Source: Pseudomonas xantholysinigenes (lineage in GTDB: Bacteria; Pseudomonadota; Gammaproteobacteria; Pseudomonadales; Pseudomonadaceae). From it: 64,000 bases of DNA. The notes beneath the pieces were generated by a model. It worked only from the letters and a program-made list of their open reading frames with translations, did no database searches and was not told where the DNA came from. Positions 50,564 to 59,567 of this stretch are shown here, piece after piece. Each line of letters opens with the position of its first letter. The first letter of the stretch is position 1. The position numbers and the translations under genes are program-made. The stretch is taken from positions 456,001 through 520,000 of the forward strand of contig NZ_CP077095.1 in NCBI RefSeq assembly GCF_014268885.2, given 5' to 3'.

Positions 50564-51613
50564 ATGGAGATCAAGACCGCATTGAGCCGCATCGTCGGCC
50601 ACCTGGACCTGAGCACCGAGGAAATGCGCGACGTCATGCGCCAGATCATGACCGGCCAATGCAGCGAGGCGCAGATCGGCGCCTTCCTGATGGGCATGCG
50701 CATGAAGAGCGAGAGCATCGACGAGATCGTCGGCGCGGTGTCGGTAATGCGTGAGCTGGCCGACAAGGTCGAGCTCAAGACCCTCGACGGCGTGGTCGAT
50801 ATCGTCGGTACCGGCGGCGACGGCGCCAACATTTTCAACGTGTCCACAGCCTCGGCGTTCGTCATCGCCGCGGCCGGTTGCACCGTGGCCAAGCACGGCA
50901 ACCGCGCGGTGTCCGGCAAGAGCGGCAGCGCCGACCTGCTGGAAGCCGCCGGTATCTACCTGAACCTGACCCCGGTGCAGGTCGCCCGCTGCATCGACAG
51001 CCTGGGTATCGGCTTCATGTTCGCCCAGACCCACCACAGTGCCATGAAGCACGCCGCCGGCCCGCGTCGCGAGCTGGGGTTGCGTACCCTGTTCAACATG
51101 CTGGGCCCGCTTACGAATCCGGCCGGTGTGAAGCATCAGGTGGTCGGGGTGTTCACCCAGGCCCTGTGCCGCCCCTTGGCCGAAGTGCTGCAGCGCCTGG
51201 GCAGCAAGCATGTGCTGGTGGTGCATTCGAAGGACGGCCTGGACGAGTTCAGCCTGGCCGCGCCGACCTTCGTCGCGGAACTGAAGAATGACCAGATCAC
51301 CGAGTACTGGGTCGAGCCCGAAGACCTCGGCATGAAGAGCCAGAGCCTGCACGGCCTGGCGGTCGAGAACCCGCAGGCATCGTTGGAATTGATCCGCGAC
51401 GCACTGGGCCGGCGCAAGACCGAGAACGGCCAGAAGGCCGCCGAGATGATCGTGCTCAACGCCGGCGCCGCGCTTTATGCCGCCGATCACGCCATGACCC
51501 TGGCCCAGGGCGTGGAACTGGCCCACGATGTGCTGCACACCGGGCTGGCCTGGGAAAAACTGCAGGAGCTGGGCGCTTTTACCGCGGTATTCAAGGTGGA
51601 GAACGAAGCATGA
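50564..51613 (+). CDS. trpD: Anthranilate phosphoribosyltransferase
   Basis: A 349-aa enzyme with the PRPP-binding [20 protein letters not shown] and [19 protein letters not shown], plus [17 protein letters not shown]. It transfers phosphoribose onto anthranilate. It overlaps trpC by 4 nt (ATGA). Confidence 0.98.
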   Translation: MEIKTALSRIVGHLDLSTEEMRDVMRQIMTGQCSEAQIGAFLMGMRMKSESIDEIVGAVSVMRELADKVELKTLDGVVDIVGTGGDGANIFNVSTASAFVIAAAGCTVAKHGNRAVSGKSGSADLLEAAGIYLNLTPVQVARCIDSLGIGFMFAQTHHSAMKHAAGPRRELGLRTLFNMLGPLTNPAGVKHQVVGVFTQALCRPLAEVLQRLGSKHVLVVHSKDGLDEFSLAAPTFVAELKNDQITEYWVEPEDLGMKSQSLHGLAVENPQASLELIRDALGRRKTENGQKAAEMIVLNAGAALYAADHAMTLAQGVELAHDVLHTGLAWEKLQELGAFTAVFKVENEA

Positions 51614-52443
51614 GCGTGCCGACCGTGCTGGAAAGAATCATCGCCCGCAAGTTCCAGGAAGTGGCCGAGCGCAGCGCGCGCGTCAGCCTTGGCGAACTGG
51701 AGCGTCTGGCCAAGGCCGCCGATGCGCCGCGTGGATTTGCCAATGCGCTGATCGAGCAGGCCAAGCGCAAGAAGCCGGCGGTCATCGCTGAAATCAAGAA
51801 GGCCTCGCCGAGCAAGGGCGTGATCCGCGAAAACTTCGTACCGGCGGATATCGCCGTCAGTTACGAAAAGGGCGGGGCGACCTGCCTGTCGGTACTCACC
51901 GACGTGGACTACTTCCAGGGTGCCGACATCTACTTGCAGCAGGCCCGCGCCGCGGTGTCGCTGCCGGTGATCCGCAAGGACTTCATGGTCGATCCGTACC
52001 AGATCGTCGAGGCCCGCGCCCTGGGGGCCGACTGCGTGCTGTTGATCGTCTCGGCGCTGGACGACGTGAAGATGGCCGAGCTGGCGGCCACCGCCAAGGA
52101 CGTTGGCCTCGATGTGCTGGTCGAAGTGCATGACGGCGATGAGCTGGAGCGCGCCTTGAAGACCCTCGACACACCGTTGGTCGGGGTCAACAACCGCAAC
52201 CTGCACACCTTCGAGGTCAGCCTCGAGACTACCCTTGACCTGCTACCGCGCATTCCGCGCGATCGCTTGGCCATCACCGAGAGCGGCATCCTCAACCGTG
52301 CCGATGTCGAGCTGATGGAAATCAACGAGGTCTACTCGTTCCTGGTAGGCGAAGCGTTTATGCGCGCCGAGCAGCCGGGGTTGGAGCTGCAGCGGTTGTT
52401 CTTCCCCGAACAGGTGAAGAAGACCGTTCAGCAACTGGACTGA
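51610..52443 (+). CDS. trpC: Indole-3-glycerol phosphate synthase
   Basis: A 277-aa TIM barrel: [31 protein letters not shown] and [13 protein letters not shown] are intact, with the C-terminal [12 protein letters not shown] and [10 protein letters not shown]. It closes the indole ring. Unlike E. coli TrpC it is not fused to TrpF. Last gene of trpGDC, followed by a strong terminator. Confidence 0.98.
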   Translation: MSVPTVLERIIARKFQEVAERSARVSLGELERLAKAADAPRGFANALIEQAKRKKPAVIAEIKKASPSKGVIRENFVPADIAVSYEKGGATCLSVLTDVDYFQGADIYLQQARAAVSLPVIRKDFMVDPYQIVEARALGADCVLLIVSALDDVKMAELAATAKDVGLDVLVEVHDGDELERALKTLDTPLVGVNNRNLHTFEVSLETTLDLLPRIPRDRLAITESGILNRADVELMEINEVYSFLVGEAFMRAEQPGLELQRLFFPEQVKKTVQQLD

Positions 52444-52452
52444 TTTAAACGA

Positions 52453-52476
52453 AGCCGGCTTATTGCCGGCTTTTTT
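52453..52476 (+). terminator. trpGDC terminator
   Basis: AGCCGGC-TTATT-GCCGGCT hairpin followed by TTTTT, 9 nt after the trpC stop. Classical intrinsic terminator. Confidence 0.92.
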
Positions 52477-52487
52477 GTATGCTGGCG

Positions 52488-52583
52488 CCGGCCCTTTCGC
52501 GGGTAAACCCGCTCCCACAGATTCTGCACACTCCTTGAGGGCAGCAGAAATTCTGTGGGAGCGGGTTTACCCGCGAAGAGGCC
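52488..52583. repeat. Inverted pair of REP elements
   Basis: CCGGCCCTTTCGCGGGTAAA (from 52489) faces GGGAGCGGGTTTACCCGC (52557-52574) and GAAGAGGCC, with a 36-nt spacer. Located between the trpC terminator and the lipoate-ligase-like gene. Confidence 0.85.
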
Positions 52584-52610
52584 CGAAAAAACAATATCGA
52601 AGGTGGATCA

Positions 52611-53315
52611 ATGACCGATCAACCCCTGGCCCTAACCGTCGAGCAGGGCCTGCACGCCGAACAGGAGCTGCTGGCCGCCGTCTGCCGTGGCGAGCGCGAG
52701 GCCGGCGTGCTGTTCTGGCGCCCGACCGACCACGCCCTGGTCATGCCGCGGCGCATGAGCCGGCTGGACAATTTCGAGGCCGCCTGCGCCGAACTGGCCA
52801 TCGCTGGCTGGCCGGTGCTGCTGCGTGAGACCGGGGGCGAACCGGTGCCACAGTCCCATGCCACGGTGAACATCGCCCTGGTGTACGTGGCGCCCCGCAG
52901 CGAAGGTGACCATGGCCGCATTGAAAACGCCTACGAACGGCTGTGCCTGCCACTGTGCGATGTCTTGCGCGAGTGGGGCGGTGTGGCCTCGGTGGGGGAG
53001 ATCGATGGCGCGTTCTGCGATGGTCGCTACAACGTCAACCTCAACGGCCGCAAACTGGTCGGCACGGCCCAGCGCTGGCGCCAGGGCCTGGGCGGCAAGC
53101 GCCCGGTGGTGCTGGTGCATGGCGCGCTGCTGCTGGACAACGAGCGCGAGTCGATGGTCGCCGCGGTCAACCGGTTCAACGAGTGCTGCGAACTCGAGCA
53201 GCGCTGCCGTGCCGACAGCCACATTGCCCTGCATGAAGTGACCCCGGCAGTACCCTGGTTCGAACGCTTGAGCCAGGCGTATGCCGAGGTGATCGCGGCG
53301 TTGCCGAAGGACTAA
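52611..53315 (+). CDS. Lipoate-protein-ligase-like protein
   Basis: A 234-aa protein of the LplA/BPL superfamily. The segment [20 protein letters not shown] parallels the lipoyl-AMP-binding RRxSGGGxVYHD region, and [20 protein letters not shown] parallels the motif with the catalytic lysine (K in [11 protein letters not shown]). Classical LplA is about 340 aa with a separate C-terminal accessory domain, absent here. The altered first motif (no Gly-Gly-Gly, no Tyr-His-Asp) suggests a divergent acyltransferase or a non-catalytic relative rather than a standard lipoate ligase. It is convergent with vfr, the stop codons overlapping by 3 nt. Confidence 0.78.
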   Translation: MTDQPLALTVEQGLHAEQELLAAVCRGEREAGVLFWRPTDHALVMPRRMSRLDNFEAACAELAIAGWPVLLRETGGEPVPQSHATVNIALVYVAPRSEGDHGRIENAYERLCLPLCDVLREWGGVASVGEIDGAFCDGRYNVNLNGRKLVGTAQRWRQGLGGKRPVVLVHGALLLDNERESMVAAVNRFNECCELEQRCRADSHIALHEVTPAVPWFERLSQAYAEVIAALPKD

Positions 53316-53956
53316 CGGGTGCCGTAGACCACCATGGTCTTGCCCTTCACCTGCACCAGGCTGCGCTCCTCGAGGTCCTTGAGGACGCGGCCGACCATTT
53401 CCCGCGAACAGCCGACGATGCGCCCGATCTCCTGGCGGGTGATCTTGATCTGCATGCCGTCGGGATGGGTCATGGCGTCGGGCTGCTTGCACAGGTCGAG
53501 CAGGCAGCGGGCGACACGCCCGGTGACATCGAAGAACGCCAGGTCACCGACCTTGCGCGTGGTGTTGCGCAGGCGCTGGGCCATCTGGCTGCCCAGGGCG
53601 TAGAGGATTTCCGGATCTTGCCGTGCCAGCTCGCGAAACTTGTCGTAGCTGATCTCGGCTACTTCGCATTCGCTCTTGGCGCGCACCCAGGCACTGCGTT
53701 GCTGTTCCTGGCCAGCCGGTTCGAACAGGCCCAGCTCGCCGAAGAAGTCGCCGCTGTTGAGGTAGGCGATGATCATTTCGTGACCGTCGTCGTCCTCGAT
53801 CAGGATGGTCACCGAGCCCTTGACGATGAACGACAGCGTTTCGGCCCGGTCACCGGCGCAGATGATGCTGCTTTTGGCGGCATAGCGACGGCGTTGGCAG
53901 TGGGCCAGCAGCTTGTCGATGTTCTTGATCTTGGGTGGCAGGGCTGAGGAGACCAT
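53312..53956 (-). CDS. vfr: cAMP receptor protein Vfr/Crp-type regulator
   Basis: A 214-aa CRP-family regulator: N-terminal cyclic nucleotide-binding domain ([12 protein letters not shown], with the RSAW pocket residues) and a C-terminal HTH ([20 protein letters not shown]). It matches pseudomonad Vfr/Crp in length. Global regulator of virulence and metabolism in P. aeruginosa; in P. putida its Crp has a reduced catabolite role. The start at 53956 gives the family N-terminus ([20 protein letters not shown]); in-frame extension to 54103 is a probable artefact. Confidence 0.93.
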   Translation of the reverse strand: MVSSALPPKIKNIDKLLAHCQRRRYAAKSSIICAGDRAETLSFIVKGSVTILIEDDDGHEMIIAYLNSGDFFGELGLFEPAGQEQQRSAWVRAKSECEVAEISYDKFRELARQDPEILYALGSQMAQRLRNTTRKVGDLAFFDVTGRVARCLLDLCKQPDAMTHPDGMQIKITRQEIGRIVGCSREMVGRVLKDLEERSLVQVKGKTMVVYGTR

Positions 53957-54146
53957 CACGAAATCCTGTTCGATGCGACGCATTGGCTTTTTATATAGAT
54001 CGTCTGGCGGCAAGCGCCAGTCATTTGGCGCCAGCTTATCAGACACTTCACCCTGCATCGGCACAAAAGCTCCACGGCTTGAGCTTTTCCGACGGCGTCG
54101 CAAGGTCTAAGCTGACACCCTTTTACGTATTTGGGAGTCCGGATAG

Positions 54147-54569
54147 ATGAAGGCACGCATCCAGTGGGCCGGTGAAGCGATGTTCCTCGGCGAGTCGGGG
54201 AGCGGCCATGTCGTGGTCATGGACGGCCCGCCCGAAGCCGGAGGCCGCAACCTCGGTGTGCGCCCGATGGAAATGCTGCTGCTGGGCCTGGGCGGTTGCA
54301 GCAGTTTCGATGTGGTAAGCATTCTGAAGAAGTCGCGCCAGGCGGTGGAAAGCTGCGAAGCCTTCCTCGAGGCCGAGCGTGCCAGTGAAGACCCGAAGGT
54401 GTTCACCAAGATCCACATGAACTTCGTGGTCAAAGGACGCGGGCTGAAAGAGGCCCAGGTCAAGCGCGCGGTGGAACTGTCGGCCGAGAAGTACTGTTCG
54501 GCGTCGATCATGCTCGAGCGTGCCGGTGTGGAGATCACCCACGGCTACGAGATCGTCGAACTGGGCTGA
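54147..54569 (+). CDS. OsmC/YhfA-family protein
   Basis: A 140-aa OsmC-like protein (RIQWAGEAMFLGESGSGHVV, then MLLLGLGGCSSFDVVSILKK and EKYCSASIMLERAGVEI). The two cysteines (GGCS and EKYCS) correspond to the thiol-peroxidase pair of the OsmC/Ohr fold, though in the YhfA branch peroxide activity is unproven. It diverges from vfr across a 190-nt gap and ends in a hairpin. This neighbour of vfr is conserved among pseudomonads. Confidence 0.9.
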   Translation: MKARIQWAGEAMFLGESGSGHVVVMDGPPEAGGRNLGVRPMEMLLLGLGGCSSFDVVSILKKSRQAVESCEAFLEAERASEDPKVFTKIHMNFVVKGRGLKEAQVKRAVELSAEKYCSASIMLERAGVEITHGYEIVELG

Positions 54570-54577
54570 GTCCTGCG

Positions 54578-54600
54578 GGCGCCTGTTTGTCAGGCGCCTT
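54578..54600 (+). terminator. osmC-like gene terminator hairpin
   Basis: 8-bp stem GGCGCCTG-TTTGT-CAGGCGCC, 8 nt after the stop of the OsmC-like gene; its right arm overlaps the last codons of the convergent membrane-protein gene. Confidence 0.6.
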
Positions 54601-55015
54601 GCTCGAACCATCGTTCTGTCGCGACCAGCATGGAGAGCCCGGGCAGCAGTGCAAGCATCAGCCAAGGCGTATTCACGCCGAGCAGCAACAGTATCTCGGT
54701 GCCGCTCCAGGTGCTGCCGAAGCACTCGGCAAACAGCAGGCACTGCAGCCAAGCGTTCAGCATGCCAATCAGGACGAAGGTGGCGATGATGTTCCTTCGT
54801 TTCTTGGCAAGGGCGCCGATCAGTAGGAACAGCAGCAGCCCAGGCACGGTGAGCAAAACAAGCTCTACAGTGCTGTTGCTGTTGGGGTCGACGAGTTCGG
54901 GCAGGGCCAGGCTGAAGTCGGCATCCCGGATGCCTGCGCTCATCAGGCAGATGAACAGATAAGCGCCCAGCACCAGTCCCGGGGCTTGCAGCAGCCGTCG
55001 CATGATCAGCTGCAT
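54590..55015 (-). CDS. Small membrane protein of unknown function
   Basis: A 141-aa protein with four hydrophobic spans (GLVLGAYLFICLMSA, VELVLLTVPGLLLFLLIGAL, NIIATFVLIGMLNAWLQCLL and LLLLGVNTPWLMLALLPGLSM). The start at 55015 lies 2 nt after the DUF2157 stop, so they are coupled. The longer in-frame reading to 55312 lies inside the DUF2157 gene in another frame and was not used. No recognisable family. Confidence 0.7.
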   Translation of the reverse strand: MQLIMRRLLQAPGLVLGAYLFICLMSAGIRDADFSLALPELVDPNSNSTVELVLLTVPGLLLFLLIGALAKKRRNIIATFVLIGMLNAWLQCLLFAECFGSTWSGTEILLLLGVNTPWLMLALLPGLSMLVATERWFEQGA

Positions 55016-55017
55016 GT

Positions 55018-56055
55018 TCAGCGGTGCAGGGCTGGCAGCCAATCCCGCAGGCTGGCAGGTATTCTTGCGCGAAGGCGCTCGCTCAAGGCTTCGCGGTTTT
55101 TCTGGTACAGCACGCCCAGGCCAATGACGCCCAGGCCGATTACCGTCAGTACCACTGGGAACAGCAGCGAGTCGGCGAACACTTCGTACGACAGGTAGCC
55201 GAGATAAGCCGCCACCCCCATCGCCCCGAACACCATGAACACCGGCCGACGCAGCAGCACGGCCAGGCCCATCAGCCCCAGGTTGATCAGGCAGTACAGG
55301 AACTTGCCCCACTCGCTGCCGCTGTCGAGCAAGGTCAGCCCGCCCCAGAACGCCGCCAGCCCGGCGAGATAGCCCCAGAAGGCATAGTCACGCTCGGTGC
55401 GTCCGTCGATCACGACGAATACCAGCAGCAGGCCCAGGCCGAACCACAGCGACACCGTGCGGCGTTGCTCCCAGCTGAACAGCTCACCGTAGAACCATTC
55501 ACTCAGATCCATGGACATGAACCAGAGTGCCACGGCGATCGGCATGACGATGAAGGGGAAGGGGACGAGCCGCAGCATCAGCAGGCCGGCAAGTACCGTC
55601 GCCGCTTCCATCGCCAGCCAACCGCCCTGCACGTAGGTGTAGTACTGGTGATAGTCACCCTGGGCATCATCCAGCGGCCACCAGCCGGCCAATCGCTCGA
55701 TGGCGAATACCGCCAGCGGCACGATGCTCACCGCCACGGCGGCCAGCACCCCGGCGGCGATAGGTTGGCCGCGGCGCTGCAAAGACAGGGCGAACAGAGT
55801 GATGCCGCCGATATAGACCAGGGCGATGGTCAGCAGCGCGCCGTCGCCGAGGGTCATCCAGGCTTCGGTGAGCAGCCAGCCCATGGCGCCCATGATCAGC
55901 AGCGCCCCGAAGTAGAAGGCGACATGGGCCAGTTGGAAGCTGCCGCCGCTTTGCGGTTGGCGGCGCAGGAAGTCCAGCAGGGCCTGGTCCTGGCCGGGCT
56001 GCAGGATGCCTGCGCCTACGGCGCGTGCCAGGTCCCTGGCGTCGAAGCGTTCCAT
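55018..56055 (-). CDS. DUF2157 membrane protein
   Basis: A 345-aa protein: N-terminal helical DUF2157 segment (residues 1-45, RAVGAGILQPGQDQALLDFL) and then about ten hydrophobic spans. Unknown function. It starts 10 nt after the coq7 stop and precedes the small membrane protein, so it is in a coq7-led operon. A TGAGG site lies near -12. Confidence 0.85.
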   Translation of the reverse strand: MERFDARDLARAVGAGILQPGQDQALLDFLRRQPQSGGSFQLAHVAFYFGALLIMGAMGWLLTEAWMTLGDGALLTIALVYIGGITLFALSLQRRGQPIAAGVLAAVAVSIVPLAVFAIERLAGWWPLDDAQGDYHQYYTYVQGGWLAMEAATVLAGLLMLRLVPFPFIVMPIAVALWFMSMDLSEWFYGELFSWEQRRTVSLWFGLGLLLVFVVIDGRTERDYAFWGYLAGLAAFWGGLTLLDSGSEWGKFLYCLINLGLMGLAVLLRRPVFMVFGAMGVAAYLGYLSYEVFADSLLFPVVLTVIGLGVIGLGVLYQKNREALSERLRARIPASLRDWLPALHR

Positions 56056-56065
56056 CGGGTGTACC

Positions 56066-56713
56066 TCAGATGCGGTAGGTGCTCTTGGTCATGACCTTGG
56101 CCAGCAGGCTCATGCCAAAGCGCACTGGTGCCGGGAAGCGATAACCACCGGCCTCGAGGGCGGATTCGGCATGATGCTCCTCGTCGACGCGCATCTGTTC
56201 GAGAATCGCCCGGGACTTGCCGTCGCTTTCAGGGATCTGCTCCAGATGTTCGTCCAGGTGCTTGCACACCTGATGCTCAGTGGCCGCGACGAAACCCAGG
56301 CTGACCTTGTCGCTGACCAGGCCGGCGAGGGCGCCGATGCCGAACGACATGCCATAGAACAGGGGATTGAGCACGCTGGGGTGGCTGTTGAGTTGGCGGA
56401 TGCGTTGTTCGCACCAGGCCAGGTGGTCGATTTCTTCTTCTGCCGCATGCTCCATGGCCTTGCGCACCTGGGGCAGCTTGGCGGTCAGGGCCTGGCCTTG
56501 GTACAGCGCCTGGGCGCAGACTTCGCCGGTATGGTTGATGCGCATCAGGCCGGCGACATGGCGGGCCTGTTGCTCGTCTAACTCGGCGTCCGGCTGGACG
56601 ATGGCCGGCGAGGGGCGGGCGGGTTGGCCGCTGAAGGGCAGCAAGGTGCGCATGGCGGTATCGGCCTGCAGCAACAAGCGGTCGAGCGGCGAGTAGTGAC
56701 GTTCGGTAGCCAT
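56066..56713 (-). CDS. coq7: 3-demethoxyubiquinol 3-hydroxylase (Coq7/UbiF-equivalent)
   Basis: A 215-aa di-iron monooxygenase. Metal-ligand helices are visible: [15 protein letters not shown] (Glu), [14 protein letters not shown] (E..H), [16 protein letters not shown] and [17 protein letters not shown] (E-E-H-H). It catalyses the last hydroxylation in ubiquinone synthesis, replacing UbiF in pseudomonads. First gene of an operon with two membrane-protein genes. Confidence 0.96.
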   Translation of the reverse strand: MATERHYSPLDRLLLQADTAMRTLLPFSGQPARPSPAIVQPDAELDEQQARHVAGLMRINHTGEVCAQALYQGQALTAKLPQVRKAMEHAAEEEIDHLAWCEQRIRQLNSHPSVLNPLFYGMSFGIGALAGLVSDKVSLGFVAATEHQVCKHLDEHLEQIPESDGKSRAILEQMRVDEEHHAESALEAGGYRFPAPVRFGMSLLAKVMTKSTYRI

Positions 56714-56779
56714 CGGGCACCTCCGCTGAAGTGATGCCCGACAGTCTACCTCAATCGCCCGGGTGGAGCTTGCCTTGGG

Positions 56780-57118
56780 TCAGCCCGGCGGCCAGTTCAT
56801 CTGACGCTGGCCAAGCACGTGCATGTGGATGTGGTAGACGGTCTGGCCGCCTTTCGGATTGCAGTTCATGACCACGCGGAAGCCTTCCTCGCAGCCCTGC
56901 TCGACGGCCAGGCGCTGGGCGGTGAACAGGATGTGGCCAGCCAGGGCCTTGTCCTCTTCGGTCAGGTCGTTGAGGGTAGCAATGTGTTTTTTGGGGATGA
57001 CCAGGAAATGGACCGGCGCCGCGGGGGCGATGTCCTTGAACGCGAGGATTTGCTCGTCTTCGTAGATGATATCCGCCGGGATTTCCCGGTTGATGATTTT
57101 GAGGAATAGATCGTCCAC
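56780..57118 (-). CDS. HIT-family (histidine triad) hydrolase
   Basis: A 112-aa HIT protein with the H-x-H-x-H signature in VYHIHMHVLGQRQ and the N-terminal KIINREIPADIIYEDEQILA. It probably cleaves nucleoside phosphoramidates, as E. coli HinT does. The MNWPPG C-terminus is typical. It stands alone between coq7 and the SDR gene, 66 nt from coq7. Confidence 0.95.
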   Translation of the reverse strand: MDDLFLKIINREIPADIIYEDEQILAFKDIAPAAPVHFLVIPKKHIATLNDLTEEDKALAGHILFTAQRLAVEQGCEEGFRVVMNCNPKGGQTVYHIHMHVLGQRQMNWPPG

Positions 57119-57182
57119 AGCACGTGCTCCATGGTGAGTGTCGGGGCTGAGTGTACTGAGCCCGCCGTCGCTCGCCCAGTGC

Positions 57183-57965
57183 CTATTCCATGCCCTGGGG
57201 GCAGTAACGGCGGTGGATCGCTCCGGCCAGCTTGCGCGTCAGCCAGCGTGGCAGCAGGCGCGGGGCGAAGGCCAGCCAGCGGTTGCCGCGCCCAGGCAAG
57301 ATCAGCGCGCGGTTCTTGTCCAGTGCGCGCACGGTGTAAAGGGCGATTTCCTCCGGGCTCGGGCAGCGCTTGTCGCCGGCAAGTCGCGGGATGCGCCGCC
57401 GCGACGAACGCACCGGCCCCGGGCACAGCACCGAAACCTTGATCCCGGTGCGCCGCAGCTCTTCGCGCAGGGCTTCGGAAAAACTCAGCACATAGGCCTT
57501 GCTGGCGGCATAGGCGGCCATCCACGGCCCGGGAGCGACACCGGCCAGGCCGGCGACATTGAGGATCTGCCCGCCGCCCTGGATCGCCATCAGGTTGCCG
57601 ATGGCGTGGCACAGCCGGCTCAGGGCCAGGATGTTGACCTCCAGCAGGTCCTGCTCGTCGGCCCATTCATGGGCCAGGAACGGCCCATAGGTGCGCTGCC
57701 CGGCGCAGTTGACCAGCAGGTCGATGCGGCGTTCGCCTTCCTCCAGCTCGAGGACGAAGCCCGAGAGACGTAACGGCTGGCTGAGGTCGCAGGCGCGGAA
57801 CAGCACCTCGACGCCGAAGCGCTGGGTCAGTTCGATGGCTACCGGCTCCAGCGTCTCGCGCTGGCGCGCCACCAGGATCAAGTTGCGCCCGCGCCGTGCC
57901 AGAGCCTCCGCCAGGGCCAGGCCCAGGCCGCTGGAAGCACCGGTGATCATGGCGTAACGGGTCAT
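57183..57965 (-). CDS. Short-chain dehydrogenase/reductase
   Basis: A 260-aa classical SDR: TGASSGLGLALAEAL cofactor loop (residues 8-22), the NAG-type LLVNCAGQRTYGPF, and the catalytic Y-x-x-x-K in AAYAASKAYV. NADP preference is suggested by the basic residue after the loop (RRGRNLILVARQ). The substrate is unknown; the C-terminus with RWLTRKLAGAIHRRY is basic and may contact membranes. It starts 51 nt after the nitronate monooxygenase stop on the same strand. Confidence 0.93.
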   Translation of the reverse strand: MTRYAMITGASSGLGLALAEALARRGRNLILVARQRETLEPVAIELTQRFGVEVLFRACDLSQPLRLSGFVLELEEGERRIDLLVNCAGQRTYGPFLAHEWADEQDLLEVNILALSRLCHAIGNLMAIQGGGQILNVAGLAGVAPGPWMAAYAASKAYVLSFSEALREELRRTGIKVSVLCPGPVRSSRRRIPRLAGDKRCPSPEEIALYTVRALDKNRALILPGRGNRWLAFAPRLLPRWLTRKLAGAIHRRYCPQGME

Positions 57966-58016
57966 GCAAGGCTCCTGGGGCGTGAGGGGCGCCTAGTGTA
58001 CAGCCTGGCCGCTTTG

Positions 58017-58970
58017 CTACAAGACGTTGCTGCTTAGCTGCTGGGTACGCTCCAGTGCCGCGCGGTATTCGCCGCTCAGGCGCTCGATCAGCTCGGTGAC
58101 GCTGGGCAGGTCGTTGATTTCGCCGACCCCCTGGCCTGCCGACCAGATCGTCTTCCAGGCCTTGGCCTCGTCGCCGATCGGCTTGAGTTTACCGGCTTCG
58201 TGGCCGCCCTTGAGCGCCGCCTGGTCGTAGCCGGCCTGTTCCAGGCTCTGGCGCAGGAAACTCGCGGGAATGCCGGAGACTGCCGGGGTCAGCACTACAT
58301 CGGCGGCCTTGGCACCGAGGATCATCTGTTTGTAGGCTTCCTGGGCTTGGCTTTCGCGGGTGGCGATCAGACGCGTGCCCATGTAGCCGAGGTCGGCGCC
58401 CAGTATCTGGGCGGCCAGTAGCTCATGGCCGTGGTTGAGGCAGCCCGACAGCAGCACGGTCTTGTCGAAGAACTGGCGGATTTCGGCCAGCAGGGCCAGC
58501 GGGCTCCAGCTGCCGGCGTGGCCGCCGGCACCCGCCGCCACGGCGATCAGGCCGTCGACGCCGGCCTCCGCGGCTTTTTCCGCGTGGCGGCGGGTGGTCA
58601 CATCATGGAACACCAGGCCGCCATAGCCGTGCACGGCATCGACCACTTCCTTCACCGCGCCCAGGCTGGTGATGACGATCGGTACCCGATGCTCGACGCA
58701 CAGCGCCAGATCGGCCTGCAGGCGCGGGTTGGTCGGGTGCACGATCAGGTTCACGGCGTAAGGCGCTGGTTGGTCCAGTTGCGCCAAGCCTGCCTCGATC
58801 TCTTCGAGCCAGGCCTTGAAGCCAGCACTGTCGCGCTGGTTGAGGGCCGGGAAACTGCCGACCACGCCATTGGCGCAACAGGCCAGTACCAGCTCGGGGT
58901 TGGAGATCAGGAACATCGGCGCCGCCACCAGGGGCAGGCGCAGATGTTGTAGCGACACGGGCAGGGACAT
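58017..58970 (-). CDS. Nitronate monooxygenase-type flavoprotein
   Basis: A 317-aa FMN TIM-barrel of the NPD family: APMFLISNPELVLACCANG at the start, GGLVFHDVTTRRHAEKAAEA, AAGAGGHAGSWSPLALL (the catalytic H-containing loop) and GADLGYMGTRLIATRESQA. It probably oxidises nitronates or acts as a quinone reductase-like enzyme; the exact substrate is unknown. It precedes the SDR gene on the same strand. Confidence 0.92.
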   Translation of the reverse strand: MSLPVSLQHLRLPLVAAPMFLISNPELVLACCANGVVGSFPALNQRDSAGFKAWLEEIEAGLAQLDQPAPYAVNLIVHPTNPRLQADLALCVEHRVPIVITSLGAVKEVVDAVHGYGGLVFHDVTTRRHAEKAAEAGVDGLIAVAAGAGGHAGSWSPLALLAEIRQFFDKTVLLSGCLNHGHELLAAQILGADLGYMGTRLIATRESQAQEAYKQMILGAKAADVVLTPAVSGIPASFLRQSLEQAGYDQAALKGGHEAGKLKPIGDEAKAWKTIWSAGQGVGEINDLPSVTELIERLSGEYRAALERTQQLSSNVL

Positions 58971-59001
58971 GGTGAAACTCCTTGTGAATGAGGGGCTACC
59001 C

Positions 59002-59427
59002 TTAGAACGGCTTGACCACCACCAAAATTGCGATGCCCAGCAGAATCAACACCGGGGCTTCGTTGAACCAGCGATAGTAGACGTGGCTGCGGGTGTTGGT
59101 GCCGGCGGCGAAGCGTTTGCGCTGGGCGCCGCACATGTGATGGTAAACGGTAAGCACGGCCACCAGGGTCAGCTTGGCGTGCAGCCAGCCTTGGCTGAGC
59201 CAGCCCGGGTTGAGGTACAGCATCCAGCCACCGAACACGTAGGTGGCGATCATTGCCGGATTCATGATGCCGCGGTACAGCTTGCGTTCCATGGTGATGA
59301 AACGCTCCAGGCTGATGCTGTCCTGGCTCTGGGCGTGGTAGACGAACAGGCGTGGCAGGTAGAACAGGCCGGCGAACCAGCACACCACGCTGACGATATG
59401 CAGCGCCTTGATCCATAGATAAAGCAT
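59002..59427 (-). CDS. hemJ: Protoporphyrinogen oxidase HemJ family
   Basis: A 141-aa membrane protein, four spans: LYLWIKALHIVSVVCWFAGL, PAMIATYVFGGWMLYLNPG, LHAKLTLVAVLTVYHHMCG and VLILLGIAILVVVKPF. Conserved His residues (LHIVSVV, FVYHAQ, YHHMCG) fit the HemJ family that oxidises protoporphyrinogen IX. The start at 59427 (MLYLWIKALHI) follows AAGGA; the upstream in-frame extension overlaps the argC promoter. Divergent from argC across 140 nt. Confidence 0.88.
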   Translation of the reverse strand: MLYLWIKALHIVSVVCWFAGLFYLPRLFVYHAQSQDSISLERFITMERKLYRGIMNPAMIATYVFGGWMLYLNPGWLSQGWLHAKLTLVAVLTVYHHMCGAQRKRFAAGTNTRSHVYYRWFNEAPVLILLGIAILVVVKPF

Positions 59428-59567
59428 GGAGGAATCCTTCAGGTTTTCACGGTCGTCAGATAGTAGAGGCCAAGGGCCCGAAGGGTCATCCGAAGAGTTG
59501 TTACAGACGCCTGGCGCCCCTATTATCGTGCGCTTTCCAGTGGTCTCGTTGATAAGGGGCAAGTGTC

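Noticed and set aside
54590..55312. A 240-codon reading of the small membrane-protein gene
   Set aside because: Its first 99 codons lie inside the DUF2157 gene in another frame; the ATG at 55015 directly after that gene's stop fits better.
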